From: Actinomadura viridilutea
GTDB lineage: Bacteria > Actinomycetota > Actinomycetes > Streptosporangiales > Streptosporangiaceae
NCBI GenBank assembly: GCA_003001795.1
Contig: PVNI01000004.1
Coordinates: 310,001-374,000, forward strand
Direction of reading: 5' to 3'
Length of the DNA: 64,000 bases
The position numbers and the translations under genes were made by a program. Shown here one piece after another: positions 9,044 through 17,923 of this stretch (position 1 is its first letter; each line of letters starts with the position of its first letter). The notes below the pieces were generated by a model that was given only the letters and a program-made list of their open reading frames with translations, was not told the DNA's origin and did no database searches.

Positions 9044-10528
9044 GTGCGGCTCGATCTCTGGCTACTCTTCGGCGCGACTCTCATACTCATCGCGATCATC
9101 GCGGTCCGGCTGTCCCACCGGGCGGGGTTGCCGACCCTCCTGGCGTATTTGGGCATCGGCCTGTTCCTCGGCGAGTCCGGACCCGTCGGCATCGACTTCG
9201 ACAACGCCGAACTGGCGGAGATCCTGGGCCTGACCGCGCTGGTCCTGATCCTGGCCGAGGGCGGCATCACCACCAACTGGCGCCACGTGCGGCCGTCCGT
9301 GCCCGCCGCGCTGTCGGTCTCCACGCTCGGCACGCTGATCAGCGTGCTCGTGGTGGCGGTCGCCGCGCACTGGCTGCTGGACATGGACTGGCGCCTGGCC
9401 TTCCTCCTCGGGGCCGTCATGGGCCCCACGGACGCGGCCGCCGTCTTCTCCGTGCTGCGCCGCCTTCCGCTGCCGTCCAGGCTCACCGGACTGCTCGAGG
9501 CCGAATCCGGGTTCAACGACGCCCCCGTCATCATCGTCGTCGTCTGGCTCAGCACCCACACCGGCATGCCCAACGTGGCCTCGCTGGTGGGGATGATGGT
9601 GTACGAGCTGGCCGCGGGCGCCGCCTTGGGCCTGCTCATCGGCTGGGTGGGCGCGTACGCCCTGCGCCAGATCGCCCTGCCCGCGTCCGGGCTCTACCCC
9701 CTCGCGGTGTTGTCGCTGTCCATCGGCTCGTACGGGGTGACCACTCTCCTGCACGCCAGCGGCTTCATGGCCGTGTACGTCAGCGCGCTGGTCCTGGGCA
9801 ACGCGCGTCTGCCGCACCGCCCCGCCACCCGGGGGTTCGCCGAGGGGATCGCCTGGCTCGCCCAGATCGGGCTGTTCGTGATGCTGGGCCTGCTGGCCTC
9901 CCCCGAGGAGCTGCCCGCGCAGATCGTTCCGGCCCTCGTCGCCGGATTCATCCTGCTGCTGGTGGCCCGTCCCTTGTCGGTCCTGCTGTCGACGTGGGGC
10001 TTCGGGCTGACGCTGGGCGAGAAGGCGTTCGCGTCCTGGGCGGGCCTGCGCGGCGCCGTGCCGATCGTGCTGGCCACCATCCCCATGGTGGAGGACGTGG
10101 CGGGCGCCGACCGGCTGTTCTCCATCGTCTTCAACATCGTCGTCGTCTTCACCCTGCTGCAGGGGCCGACGCTGCCGCTGGCGGCCCGGCTGTGCCGGCT
10201 GAAGGGCGACGAGGAGGCCCGCGAACTGGACGTCGAAGCCGCCCCGCTGGAGGAGCTGCACGCCGAGCTGCTGGAGGTCCGGGTCCCCCGCGACTCCCTG
10301 CTGAACGGCGTCGAGATCTTCGAGCTGCGGCTGCCGCCGGGCGCCTCGGTCACGCTGATCGTCCGCAACGGGTCCAGCTTCGTCCCGGAGCCGACGACGC
10401 CGCTGCAGGCCGGCGACACCCTGCTGGTGGTCGCGACCACCGCCGTGCGGGAGGCCACGGAGCGCCGCCTGCGCGCGGTCAGCCGCCGCGGCAAGCTGGC
10501 CGGCTGGTTCGGCGAGACGGGCGCATGA
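9044..10528 (+). CDS. Cation/proton antiporter (CPA, NhaP2/CvrA type) with RCK C-terminal domain
   Basis: A 494-residue membrane protein. About 12 hydrophobic segments fill residues 1-385, including the conserved GPTDAAAVFSVLRR, LLEAESGFNDAPVI and SWAGLRGAVPIVLAT motifs of sodium/proton exchangers. A soluble TrkA-C (RCK_C) domain follows (about 400-480: PRDSLLNGVEIFELRLP ... LQAGDTLLVVAT). This layout is typical of NhaP2-type potassium/proton antiporters. The GTG start follows a strong GGGGAGGG. An ATG two bases earlier is in another frame and leads nowhere. Confidence 0.9.
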   Translation: MRLDLWLLFGATLILIAIIAVRLSHRAGLPTLLAYLGIGLFLGESGPVGIDFDNAELAEILGLTALVLILAEGGITTNWRHVRPSVPAALSVSTLGTLISVLVVAVAAHWLLDMDWRLAFLLGAVMGPTDAAAVFSVLRRLPLPSRLTGLLEAESGFNDAPVIIVVVWLSTHTGMPNVASLVGMMVYELAAGAALGLLIGWVGAYALRQIALPASGLYPLAVLSLSIGSYGVTTLLHASGFMAVYVSALVLGNARLPHRPATRGFAEGIAWLAQIGLFVMLGLLASPEELPAQIVPALVAGFILLLVARPLSVLLSTWGFGLTLGEKAFASWAGLRGAVPIVLATIPMVEDVAGADRLFSIVFNIVVVFTLLQGPTLPLAARLCRLKGDEEARELDVEAAPLEELHAELLEVRVPRDSLLNGVEIFELRLPPGASVTLIVRNGSSFVPEPTTPLQAGDTLLVVATTAVREATERRLRAVSRRGKLAGWFGETGA

Positions 10529-10712
10529 TCTTGTCCGCCGCACCCCTCGCCGTTGATCGCCGCCCAGGAGACCTCGTCTGCGTCCCCCTAGACCCCTGGC
10601 CCGCGATCGCCGCTCAGCGGGTCTCGTCCGTAGGCTCCCTACCCCTGCGCGATCCCGCCGCAAGAATCCGTACGGCCGCCCGCCGCGGGACCGTCCTGCG
10701 GGATAAGGCTTG

Positions 10713-10732
10713 CGACCTGCGGGAACAGGTCG
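10713..10732. promoter_or_regulatory. Inverted repeat upstream of fmdB-like gene
   Basis: The arms CGACCTG and CAGGTCG are separated by six bases, about 95 bp upstream of the FmdB start and 185 bp after the antiporter stop. It could be an operator or a weak hairpin; nothing else visible decides. The surrounding 297-bp gap holds no other gene. Confidence 0.35.
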
Positions 10733-10825
10733 TGCGCAAACCGTGTTCTACGCACCGGTACCATTAGCAGTCGTTCTAGGTGAGTGCCAGCCCGCGCAAC
10801 CGGGCTGAGTCAGCGAGGAGGAACA

Positions 10826-11137
10826 GTGCCGACGTATCAGTACGTTTGCACCGAGTGCGGCGAGCCTCTGGAGGTCGTGCAGAAGTTCAGCGACGCCGCG
10901 CTGACCGACTGCCCGTCCTGCAACGGAAGGCTCCGCAAGGTCTTCTCCGCCGCGGGCATCATCTTCAAGGGCTCCGGCTTCTACCGGACCGACAGCCGCA
11001 GCTCCGGCTCCTCATCGGGACGCAGCTCCTCCAACGGCTCCGGGTCGAGCGACTCCAAGAGCTCCTCGGGGTCCGAGTCGTCGAGCTCCAGCGGCTCGTC
11101 CTCCTCGTCCTCCTCGTCGTCGAGCAAGGTCGCCTGA
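10826..11137 (+). CDS. FmdB-family zinc-ribbon protein with serine-rich tail
   Basis: A 103-residue protein. Residues 1-45 form an FmdB-type zinc ribbon with two CxxC pairs (CTEC and CPSC) in the usual PTYQYVCTECG context. Residues 57-100 are almost entirely Ser with Gly, Lys and Asp, a long disordered tail. The GTG start has GAGGAGGAA three bases upstream. FmdB proteins are regulators or small-molecule-sensing zinc ribbons of poorly defined role. In many actinomycetes this gene precedes MTA phosphorylase and a SAF-domain gene; here an MmpL gene and debris separate them. Confidence 0.85.
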   Translation: MPTYQYVCTECGEPLEVVQKFSDAALTDCPSCNGRLRKVFSAAGIIFKGSGFYRTDSRSSGSSSGRSSSNGSGSSDSKSSSGSESSSSSGSSSSSSSSSSKVA

Positions 11138-11158
11138 CCCGCCCGCGGACGCGCCGAT

Positions 11159-11212
11159 CCGAAGGATCATGGCCGGTCTCCGGAGCCGCACCCGCCGTTC
11201 ATGATCCTTCGG
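11159..11212. terminator. Long inverted repeat after the fmdB-like gene
   Basis: A perfect 13-bp inverted repeat (11159-11171, CCGAAGGATCATG, and 11200-11212) flanks a 28-nt spacer. It starts 22 bp after the fmdB stop, so a factor-dependent terminator or mRNA-stabilising hairpin is likely. There is no T-run, and its AT content is unusual for the region, so a protein-binding site is possible. Confidence 0.5.
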
Positions 11213-11290
11213 ACGCACATCCGCATGCCGCGCCGTTCTCCGCCTTGGCCGTTCACCGCTCGGGCGTGACGCGCCCGTTCTCTGCGCCCG

Positions 11291-11450
11291 TCAGGGCGTG
11301 ATGGCGCGACCGCCCTCCACGCCGTAGCGCGGCGTGTTGCCGAGGCGGAACAGTCCGGTGTCACCCAGGCTCAGCGAGACCACGGGGGCGGGGCTGCGTT
11401 CGACGCGGTCCTGGTGCAGCCCCATCGAGGGCCGCCGCGTCGTAGAAGGC
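11291..11450 (-). pseudogene. alkB-like dioxygenase fragment (catalytic middle part)
   Basis: On the minus strand the frame from the ATG at 11422 reads MGLHQDRVERSPAPVVSLSL then GDTGLFRLGNT. This is the iron-binding HxD segment and the following strand of AlkB 2-oxoglutarate dioxygenases. FYDAAA sits just upstream in another frame, as expected before the HQD motif, so a one-base frameshift has occurred. The N-terminal third and the C-terminal third are missing. It is a dead fragment. Confidence 0.65.
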
Positions 11451-12029
11451 GGTACTTCCACGCGGCCTTATGCGTCCCCCACCCCAGTGGTCCTCCGGCT
11501 CTTCCACTACGCACCGCCGGCGGGAAGCGCGGGTCGCACTCGGTCGCATGGCCGAAAGCGGCCGCTTTCCCGGGAATCGGCTGAGCACGTCCTGGCCGCT
11601 CTCTGGCACGGCACGCCTCGTGCGCGAGGCGGAGGCCGCCTCCTGCGCGCGGCGGAGCCGGGTCGAGCCGCCCTCTGCGCGACGGGACACCTGTTTCACC
11701 TGCCCGAGCCCGCGTACCGCCGGACGAGCAGGACATGAGAGCCGCTGGTCCGGGCGGTAGGGCATCGCGTCTTCAAGCACCTCCCCGCCCCTCCTCGCGG
11801 CCCGTCGCTTTCTGATCGGGGCCTAGCGCCACACGCCCCGCGTACCCTCCCCGCGCCTTCCCCGCGCGCTCCCCTACGCCTCGCGAAGTAGGAACAGGCG
11901 CCTGCCCTGCTTCCCCAGAAGTAGCGCCAGTCGAATCCTCCGCAGGACGACTGCCTGCGCGTTCATGGCCGACGATGGCGACGTCACGGGGATTCGCCGA
12001 CGAAGTCCGGCGCCCCCACCACCGACGAC
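11451..12029. other. Non-coding stretch, no recognisable gene
   Basis: Several open frames cross this 580-bp stretch on both strands, but none shows family motifs, a convincing RBS or a protein-like composition. It is probably degraded sequence around the alkB remnant. Confidence 0.5.
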
Positions 12030-12091
12030 TCGCGATACAACTTGACATCTCTCCATCCCCGAGACATCCTGCACATCGCGATATATCTTGA
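12030..12091. promoter_or_regulatory. Paired operator-like repeats before the mmpL gene
   Basis: Two 16-bp near-identical sites, TCGCGATACAACTTGA (12030-12045) and TCGCGATATATCTTGA (12076-12091), share 14 of 16 bases with starts 46 bp apart. The second ends 21 bp before the MmpL start codon. Their AT-rich core and dyad character (TATA centre) resemble operators of small winged-helix regulators such as PadR. No regulator gene lies beside them. Confidence 0.5.
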
Positions 12092-12112
12092 AAGTCCCCT
12101 CAGGAGTTCGTC

Positions 12113-14284
12113 ATGAGCGCATCCAACGACGCCTTCGCCGGCTCCGGTCCCAGCCCCGGGACCGGTGGACGCCGAGGAGTCGCCCGCAGACTCGCCGCAC
12201 TCATCGCCGGACGGCGCACCAAATGGGTCGTGCTGGCGCTGTGGGTGGTGCTGCTGGCCGCGCTCGGCCCGCTGGCCGGGAGGCTGGGCGACGTCGAGGA
12301 GAACGACGCCGCCGCCTGGCTGCCCGACGGCGCCGAGTCCACCCAGGTCGTCTCGCTGCAGGAGCGGTTCCGCGACGACGAGACGATGCTCGCGGTGATC
12401 ATCTACGAGCGGTCGTCCGGCATTACCGCCGCCGACCAGGCCAAGGCCAGGTCCGACGTCGCCGCGTTCGCCAAGCTGCCGGGGGCGCAGCAGCCGCAGG
12501 GACCGTTCCCCAGCCGCGACGGCAAGGCCCTGCAGACGCTGGTGCCGCTGACGGACGTGGACGTCGTCAAGGCCGTCGACCAGGCCCGCGACCTGGCCGA
12601 GCGCGGCCCGCCCGGACTGAACGCGCACGTCACCGGACCCGCGGGCAGCGGCGCCGATATGTTCAAGGTCTTCGAGACGATCGACGGCTTCCTGCTCATG
12701 GCCGCCGGGCTCGTCGTGATCGTCCTGCTGCTGATCATCTACCGCAGCCCGGTGCTGTGGATCGTCCCCGTGCTCAGCGCCCTGGTCGCGCTCGGTTTGG
12801 CCCAGGCGGTGGTCTACCTGCTGGCCCGCTACGCCGACCTGACCGTCAACGGGCAGAGCGCCGGCATCCTGACCGTCCTGGTGTTCGGCGTGGCCACCGA
12901 CTACGCGCTGCTGCTGGTCGCCCGCTATCGGGAGGAGCTGCACCGGCACGCCGACCGGCACGAGGCCATGGCCTTCGCGCTGCACCGCGCCGCCCCCGCA
13001 ATCATCGCGTCCGCCGCCACCGTCGCGATCGGCCTGCTGTGCCTGCTGGTCGCGGAGCTGAACTCCACCGCGGGCCTCGGGCCGGTGGTCGCGGCCGGCG
13101 TGATCACCGCGCTGGCGTCCATGACCACCCTGCTGCCCGCCCTGCTGGTGATCTTCGGGCGGTGGCTGTTCTGGCCGCTGGTGCCCCGCTACGACGCCAA
13201 GTACCTGGCGCCGGAGGCGTACGAGGCCGAGCACGGCGTCTGGAACCGGATCGCCGGGCTGGTCGGCCGCCGCTCCCGGACCATCTGGGCCGTGACCTCG
13301 GTCGGCCTGGTCGCGCTGCTGTTCGGGCTGGGCTCGCTGCGGGCCCAGGGACTGTCGGACGCCGGCCAGTTCGTGGACAAGCCCGACTCGGTGGTCGGCG
13401 CGGAGGCCGTCGCCCGGCACTACCCGGCCGGATCGGGCGCCCCGGCGATCGTCATCGCCAAGGCGTCCGCGGCCCAGCAGGTCGCCGCCGCCGTCTCCGC
13501 CACGCCCGGCGTGGCCGAGGTGAGCCGTCCCGTCACCGCCGGCGGGCTGGTGCAGTACGAGGCGACCCTGCGCGACCCCGCCGACAGCAAGGCCGCCCAG
13601 CGCACCGTCGACCGGCTGCGGGACGCGGTGCACGCGGTCCCCGGCGCCGACGCCAAGGTCGGCGGCGCCACCGCCATCACCGTCGACGTCAACCGCGCCG
13701 CCGACCGCGACAACCGCGTGATCATCCCGATCGTGCTGGCCGTGGTCCTGCTGATCCTGGTCGTGCTGCTGCGGGCCCTGGTCGCGCCGCTGCTGATGAT
13801 GGCCACGGTGGTGCTGTCGTTCCTCGCCTCGCTGGGCGCCAGCGCGCTGGTCTTCCGCCACGTGTTCGGGTTCGAGGGCGCCGACGCGGGCTTCCCCCTG
13901 CTGGCGTTCATCTTCCTGGTGGCGCTGGGCGTGGACTACAACATCTTCCTTATGCACCGCGTCCGGGAGGAGTCGCAGGCCCTGGGCACCCGCCGCGGCG
14001 TGCTGCGCGGCCTCACCGTCACCGGCGGCGTCATCACCTCCGCCGGGCTGGTCCTGGCGGCCACCTTCGCCGCCCTGACCACCCTGCCGCTCGTCAGCAT
14101 GGTCGAGATGGGCTTCGTGGTCGCGTTCGGCGTCCTGCTGGACACGCTCATCGTCCGGTCGCTCCTGCTGCCCGCCCTGTCCTACGAGCTCGGACGCCGG
14201 ATCTGGCTCCCGAGCTCTCTGGGACGGCGCAGCTCCGCCCCGGCCGAGCCCGACACCGGCAAACTGCTGGACCCGGTGGGCTGA
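12113..14284 (+). CDS. MMPL-family RND transporter
   Basis: A 723-residue inner-membrane transporter with the duplicated RND layout: TM1 near residue 40, a periplasmic loop, TM2-6 (about 190-340), TM7 near 380, a second loop, and TM8-12 (about 540-690). Conserved features are VFGVATDYALLLVARYREEL in the first half and FLVALGVDYNIFLMHRVREE in the second; the TM-embedded Asp pairs of both carry proton coupling. The substrate may be a lipid, siderophore or drug and cannot be deduced. AGGAG lies six bases before the ATG. Two repeated operator-like sites precede it. Confidence 0.93.
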   Translation: MSASNDAFAGSGPSPGTGGRRGVARRLAALIAGRRTKWVVLALWVVLLAALGPLAGRLGDVEENDAAAWLPDGAESTQVVSLQERFRDDETMLAVIIYERSSGITAADQAKARSDVAAFAKLPGAQQPQGPFPSRDGKALQTLVPLTDVDVVKAVDQARDLAERGPPGLNAHVTGPAGSGADMFKVFETIDGFLLMAAGLVVIVLLLIIYRSPVLWIVPVLSALVALGLAQAVVYLLARYADLTVNGQSAGILTVLVFGVATDYALLLVARYREELHRHADRHEAMAFALHRAAPAIIASAATVAIGLLCLLVAELNSTAGLGPVVAAGVITALASMTTLLPALLVIFGRWLFWPLVPRYDAKYLAPEAYEAEHGVWNRIAGLVGRRSRTIWAVTSVGLVALLFGLGSLRAQGLSDAGQFVDKPDSVVGAEAVARHYPAGSGAPAIVIAKASAAQQVAAAVSATPGVAEVSRPVTAGGLVQYEATLRDPADSKAAQRTVDRLRDAVHAVPGADAKVGGATAITVDVNRAADRDNRVIIPIVLAVVLLILVVLLRALVAPLLMMATVVLSFLASLGASALVFRHVFGFEGADAGFPLLAFIFLVALGVDYNIFLMHRVREESQALGTRRGVLRGLTVTGGVITSAGLVLAATFAALTTLPLVSMVEMGFVVAFGVLLDTLIVRSLLLPALSYELGRRIWLPSSLGRRSSAPAEPDTGKLLDPVG

Positions 14285-14304
14285 CACGCCCCTGGCCGCA
14301 CGAC

Positions 14305-14333
14305 GAGGGGCCCGGCGTCACGCCGGGCCCCTC
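14305..14333 (+). terminator. Strong hairpin after mmpL
   Basis: A perfect 13-bp GC-rich stem (GAGGGGCCCGGCG and its complement) closes a TCA loop 21 bp after the MmpL stop. Confidence 0.8.
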
Positions 14334-14411
14334 TCGCCATGACCGGCCTCCCGAAGATCGTCCCGCCGCTCATCCACAACCCGGGACGGGACTCCCGGAG
14401 GGCCGACGCGG

Positions 14412-15266
14412 ATGGCTAGTGTCGGCGGCATGTCCACACCGCCTTCGCACTCCTCCGCCTCCGAGCCCGCCGCCGAGATCGCGGTCATCGGCGGCTCCGG
14501 CTTCTACTCCTTCCTCGACGACGTCGAGGAGGTCGAGGTCGACACCCCGTTCGGGGCGCCCAGCGACCGCATCGCCCTCGGCGTGCTCGGCGACCGCCGC
14601 GTCGCCTTCCTCCCGCGGCACGGACGCGACCACCGCTTCCCGCCGCACCGCATCCCCTACCGGGCCAACATGTGGGCGCTGCGCTCCCTCGGCGTCCGCC
14701 GGGTGCTGGCGCCCAGCGCGGTCGGCTCGCTCGTCCCCGCGCACGGCCCGGGCACGCTCGTCGTCCCCGACCAGCTCGTCGACCGCACGTCCGGGCGCGC
14801 GCAGACCTACTACGACGAGGGCGGCGCCGTGCACGTGTCGTTCGCCGACCCGTACTGCCCGGCGGGCCGCCGCACCGCCGTCGCGACCGCCCGCGACGCC
14901 GGCTGGGAGCCGGTCGACGGCGGCAGCCTCGTCGTCATCGAGGGCCCGCGGTTCTCCACCCGCGCCGAGTCCCGCTGGTACGCCGCGCAGGGCTGGACGC
15001 TGGTGGGCATGACCGGCCATCCCGAGGCCGTGCTGGCCCGCGAGCTCGCCCTGTGCTACACGCCGCTGTGCCTGGTCACCGACCTGGACGCCGGCGTCGA
15101 GGAGGGCGAGGGCGTGACGATGGAGGAGGTCCTGCGCGTCTTCGCCGCCAACATCGACCGGCTGCGCGGTCTGGTCGCCGATCTCGTCCAGGCACTCCCC
15201 GCCGAGCGCGACTGCCCCTGCCCGAACGTCCTCGACGGCATGAAACTGCCCCTGGAGCTGCCGTGA
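14412..15266 (+). CDS. mtnP: S-methyl-5'-thioadenosine phosphorylase
   Basis: A 284-residue purine nucleoside phosphorylase-2 family enzyme that cleaves methylthioadenosine to adenine and methylthioribose-1-phosphate. Motifs: IAVIGGSGFYSFLDD at the N-terminus, the phosphate-site FLPRHGRDHRFPPHRIPYRAN, EGPRFSTRAESRWY and the specificity region GMTGHPEAVLARELALCYTPL. The ATG at 14412 has GGAGGG nine bases upstream; an ATG six codons later is the alternative. It is translationally coupled to the SAF-domain gene. Confidence 0.92.
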   Translation: MASVGGMSTPPSHSSASEPAAEIAVIGGSGFYSFLDDVEEVEVDTPFGAPSDRIALGVLGDRRVAFLPRHGRDHRFPPHRIPYRANMWALRSLGVRRVLAPSAVGSLVPAHGPGTLVVPDQLVDRTSGRAQTYYDEGGAVHVSFADPYCPAGRRTAVATARDAGWEPVDGGSLVVIEGPRFSTRAESRWYAAQGWTLVGMTGHPEAVLARELALCYTPLCLVTDLDAGVEEGEGVTMEEVLRVFAANIDRLRGLVADLVQALPAERDCPCPNVLDGMKLPLELP

Positions 15267-15847
15267 CGGCACGCTCCGCCCGTCTCCGGCGTCCGGTGGC
15301 GGCGCTGTCGGCCGCGCTCGCCACCGGCCTGGGGCTCCTGGCCCTGCGGCCGTCACCGCCCGCCGCCGTCCGGGTCCTCGCCGCCGCCCGCGACCTGCCC
15401 GCCGGCACGGTCCTGCGCCCGGACGACGTGCGCCCGGTGGCGCTGCCGCCCGACGCCGTGCCCGCCGGGGCGTTACGCTCCGACGCCGCGGGCCGGACCC
15501 TCGCCGGGCCGATGCGCCGCGGCGAGCCGCTCACCGACGCCCGCCTGCTGACCGGCGGCCTGCTGCGCGGCTACGGCGCCGGCACGGTCGCGGCGCCCAT
15601 CCGCATCGCGGACGCGGGCGTGGCGCGCCTGCTGCGCCCCGGCGACCGGATCGACGTGCTCGCACCGCCGTCCCCGGACGCCCCGTTCGCCCGCACGGTG
15701 GTCTCCTCGGTGCCGGTGGTGGCGGTGCCGAAGACACCGTCCGCCGAGGAGGGAGCACTGGTCGTCCTCGCCGCCGACCGCACACAAGCCGCCGCCCTGG
15801 CCGGAGCAGGCCCCTCACTCTCCATCACCATCAACAGCCCGAACTAG
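15263..15847 (+). CDS. Membrane-anchored SAF-domain protein (CpaB/RcpC-like)
   Basis: A 194-residue protein with one N-terminal membrane segment (about 10-28), then a SAF domain (about 38-100: VLAAARDLPAGTVLRPDDVRPVALP ... GRTLAGPMRRGEPLTDARL) and a C-terminal beta-rich domain with the motif LLRPGDRIDVLAPP. This matches RcpC/CpaB proteins, which assist pilus-like assembly at the cytoplasmic membrane, but no pilus genes are nearby. The GTG start overlaps the mtnP stop, so the pair is an operon. This mtnP-SAF pairing is common in actinomycetes, often with mscL next; here an IS fragment follows instead. Confidence 0.85.
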   Translation: MTARSARLRRPVAALSAALATGLGLLALRPSPPAAVRVLAAARDLPAGTVLRPDDVRPVALPPDAVPAGALRSDAAGRTLAGPMRRGEPLTDARLLTGGLLRGYGAGTVAAPIRIADAGVARLLRPGDRIDVLAPPSPDAPFARTVVSSVPVVAVPKTPSAEEGALVVLAADRTQAAALAGAGPSLSITINSPN

Positions 15848-15856
15848 GGCGTCTCT

Positions 15857-16210
15857 CAAAGCAGGTGGAGCCGTTCGTTGATGGCGGTGACCTCCAAAAC
15901 GGCCCGGCAGCGGACGGCGAGCTTGTCGCAGCGGGTGGCCACGTTCCGATCCCGCTCGAGACGGCTGATCCCGCACTCCACAGCATGACGGCCCCGGCAG
16001 TCGACCGGATCGAAGCCAGGCGGACGACCACCGCGGCCGCCCCGCCGCCGGGGCCCGGCCTAGTCGGCCGGGACCGGACTCGCGGCGGCGATACCACGCC
16101 AACGCAGGCGGGCACGGATCGCCCGGGAGAAAGAGGTTCTGTCGGCCCGCACCCGCCTCGGGCCGGGGCCCGGGGACTCCCTGGTCCTGGGCGGGCGCCC
16201 TTGATGCCGG
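15857..16210 (-). pseudogene. IS5-type transposase fragment (C-terminal part)
   Basis: One minus-strand frame reads RADRTSFSRAIRARLRWRGI, then GGRPPGFDPVDCRGRHAVEC and ISRLERDRNVATRCDKLAVR, ending HLL-stop. This is the C-terminal RNase-H-fold region of IS5-family DDE transposases, with the normally invariant RNxVER/RLK region degraded to RHAVECGISRLERDR. An in-frame TAG (16060-16062) splits it. The 5' part and any terminal inverted repeats are not visible. Confidence 0.7.
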
Positions 16211-16259
16211 CCATCACCGCCTCGAACCGCAGGGCATCCCCGCGCTGCCCGGCGGTCGG

Positions 16260-17297
16260 TCAGCCGTCTTCGGAGCCGTACTCCCAGTGCCAGGGCTCGA
16301 ACGGGTTGCTGTAGGCCCAGGCGGGGTGGAACCAGCCGAACCTTCGGGAGTTGGCCTCCATCCAGCGGAACTGCACCGAACCCGCGATCTGCACGCCGCC
16401 GCAGAGGTCGACGGCCTGCCCGCGGCCGTGGTTGCTGGTGCCGGGGACGGCCGCGAATCCAGGCCGCTCCGCGTACACCCGATGCTGCTCCGCCAGGCTC
16501 CGATAGGAGTCCGTGACGCACATGTCGCGTCCGAACCGCGCCTTGTAGGCGTCGTTCAGCTTGTAGAACGCCAGCGCCGCGTCCGCCCGCAGCTGCTCAC
16601 CCTTCTGCGGCAGCGGGCACAGGTATTGGGAGGGGATCAGCCCGTTGGGGAACCTGCGGGCCCCCGCGGCGAGGTTCTGCGGGCACATCGCCTTCAGCCG
16701 CTTCTCACGGTCGGCGCGGATCTGGTCGAGCATCGCGGTGAGCTGCTTGGTGAGCTGCTCCGACCTGGACCGCAGACTCTGGATCTGCTGTTCCAGCTTC
16801 GTCTGCTCCACGGCGTTGCGCGACTGAAGCTCCTGCGCCGTCGACGCCAGCCGCTGCCGCCGCTGCTGCAACTCGTCGGCCTGGCGCACCAGCGCCTGCC
16901 GCCCGCCGGCGATGTAGGCCATGTCCGCCGTCGACCGCAGCCCGTCGCCGACGTCTCCCGGTCCGAAGATGGACATCGTCCCGCCCGCCCCCGGCTGCTG
17001 GTAGGACGCGTTGGCCAACCGGGCCACCGGCTGCCGGATCTCGTTGAGCTCGGCCTCGGCCGCGGCCAGATCCTTGAGGGTCTCCCGCAGTTTGGCCTGC
17101 GACTTGGCCAGCTCCTTCCTGCGGCTCTTCATCTGCCGGGTGGCCTTCACCAGCTCCGTGCGCGCCTTGGCGGCCTCACGGCGCAGTGTTTCCACGGTGT
17201 CGCGCTGGCGCGTGGCGGCGCTCGCGTGCGGCGCGCCCACCAGGGCGAACATCACCAGGAAGACCGCGGTCAGCGCCGCCGACCGAGGGATTGGCAC
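16260..17297 (-). CDS. Secreted coiled-coil M15 (VanY-type) D,D-carboxypeptidase
   Basis: A 345-residue exported protein. It has a signal peptide (about 1-28, cut near HASA-A), then two long coiled coils (about 32-95 and 130-205) rich in Arg, Lys, Glu and Gln, then a VanY-type peptidase domain (about 235-345). The zinc-site signatures are present: SNHGRGQAVDLCGG (HxxxxxxD) and EPWHWEY. Such enzymes trim peptidoglycan stem peptides. The coiled coil resembles that of NlpC/P60 and EnvC-type hydrolases, where it controls access to the active site. The GTG start is preceded by AGGAGGA. Confidence 0.9.
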   Translation of the reverse strand: MPIPRSAALTAVFLVMFALVGAPHASAATRQRDTVETLRREAAKARTELVKATRQMKSRRKELAKSQAKLRETLKDLAAAEAELNEIRQPVARLANASYQQPGAGGTMSIFGPGDVGDGLRSTADMAYIAGGRQALVRQADELQQRRQRLASTAQELQSRNAVEQTKLEQQIQSLRSRSEQLTKQLTAMLDQIRADREKRLKAMCPQNLAAGARRFPNGLIPSQYLCPLPQKGEQLRADAALAFYKLNDAYKARFGRDMCVTDSYRSLAEQHRVYAERPGFAAVPGTSNHGRGQAVDLCGGVQIAGSVQFRWMEANSRRFGWFHPAWAYSNPFEPWHWEYGSEDG

Positions 17298-17381
17298 GTC
17301 GGATTCCTCCTGATGCCTGAAGCGGGGATCAGCGCCAGGAACGCTACTACAGCTTCACCGAAGAACCGGGCGCAACCAGGC

Positions 17382-17801
17382 TCATCGAATGCGGTAACCG
17401 TTCCTTTTACACCATTCGCGCAAGAACGGATGTTCCGACCAGCGCGGCGGACACACCCGCGTCCGCGGCGCTTTGCGCCGCCGCTCCCGCGGCGACGGCG
17501 AGGCGGTCGACCGGGGCCGGGGCGACACGACGGTCTTCCGCGCCGGCGTCGGAGTCGGCGTCGGCCGCGGCGCCACGTACTCCCCGATCGTCGGATCGAT
17601 GGGAACCGACGGCGCCGGGGACGACTTCACCGCCGCGGTCTGCGGTTCGGGGGCCGGCGGCGCGTCGCGGCGCACCCCCGCCACCACGCTGATCGCCGCG
17701 ATCACCGCGACGACGACGCCGCCACCGACGAGGAGGGGCCTGCGCGGCCGCCGCGTCCCGGCATCCTTCGCCTTTGGTCCACCACGATGCCGTCCCGTCA
17801 C
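17382..17801 (-). CDS. Small membrane-anchored protein, unknown function
   Basis: A 139-residue protein from a GTG. A basic N-terminus (about 1-22) precedes one membrane segment (about 24-42, LLVGGGVVVAVIAAISVVAG). A Pro/Thr/Ser-rich linker (about 50-100) follows, then a compact basic C-terminus with two cysteines (CPPRWSEHPFLREWCKRNGY) that could form a disulfide outside the cell. I do not recognise the family. It is transcribed towards the M15 peptidase with about 80 bp between them and may be co-transcribed, which would fit an envelope role. Confidence 0.6.
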   Translation of the reverse strand: MTGRHRGGPKAKDAGTRRPRRPLLVGGGVVVAVIAAISVVAGVRRDAPPAPEPQTAAVKSSPAPSVPIDPTIGEYVAPRPTPTPTPARKTVVSPRPRSTASPSPRERRRKAPRTRVCPPRWSEHPFLREWCKRNGYRIR

Positions 17802-17923
17802 GGGACCGAAGCGTACCGCTACCCCCCGATCCGACCTAGTGGGGATGGATAAGGGGGCGCGATCGCTCCCAGCTTCCCCTACTCTGTAGGTGCTGTCCGC
17901 TACGCTCTTGCGACGAGCGACAG

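Noticed and set aside
11984..14287. A 767-codon minus-strand frame opposite mmpL
   Set aside because: It is Gln/Asp/Gly-rich shadow sequence with no motif. The plus strand encodes a complete MmpL protein.
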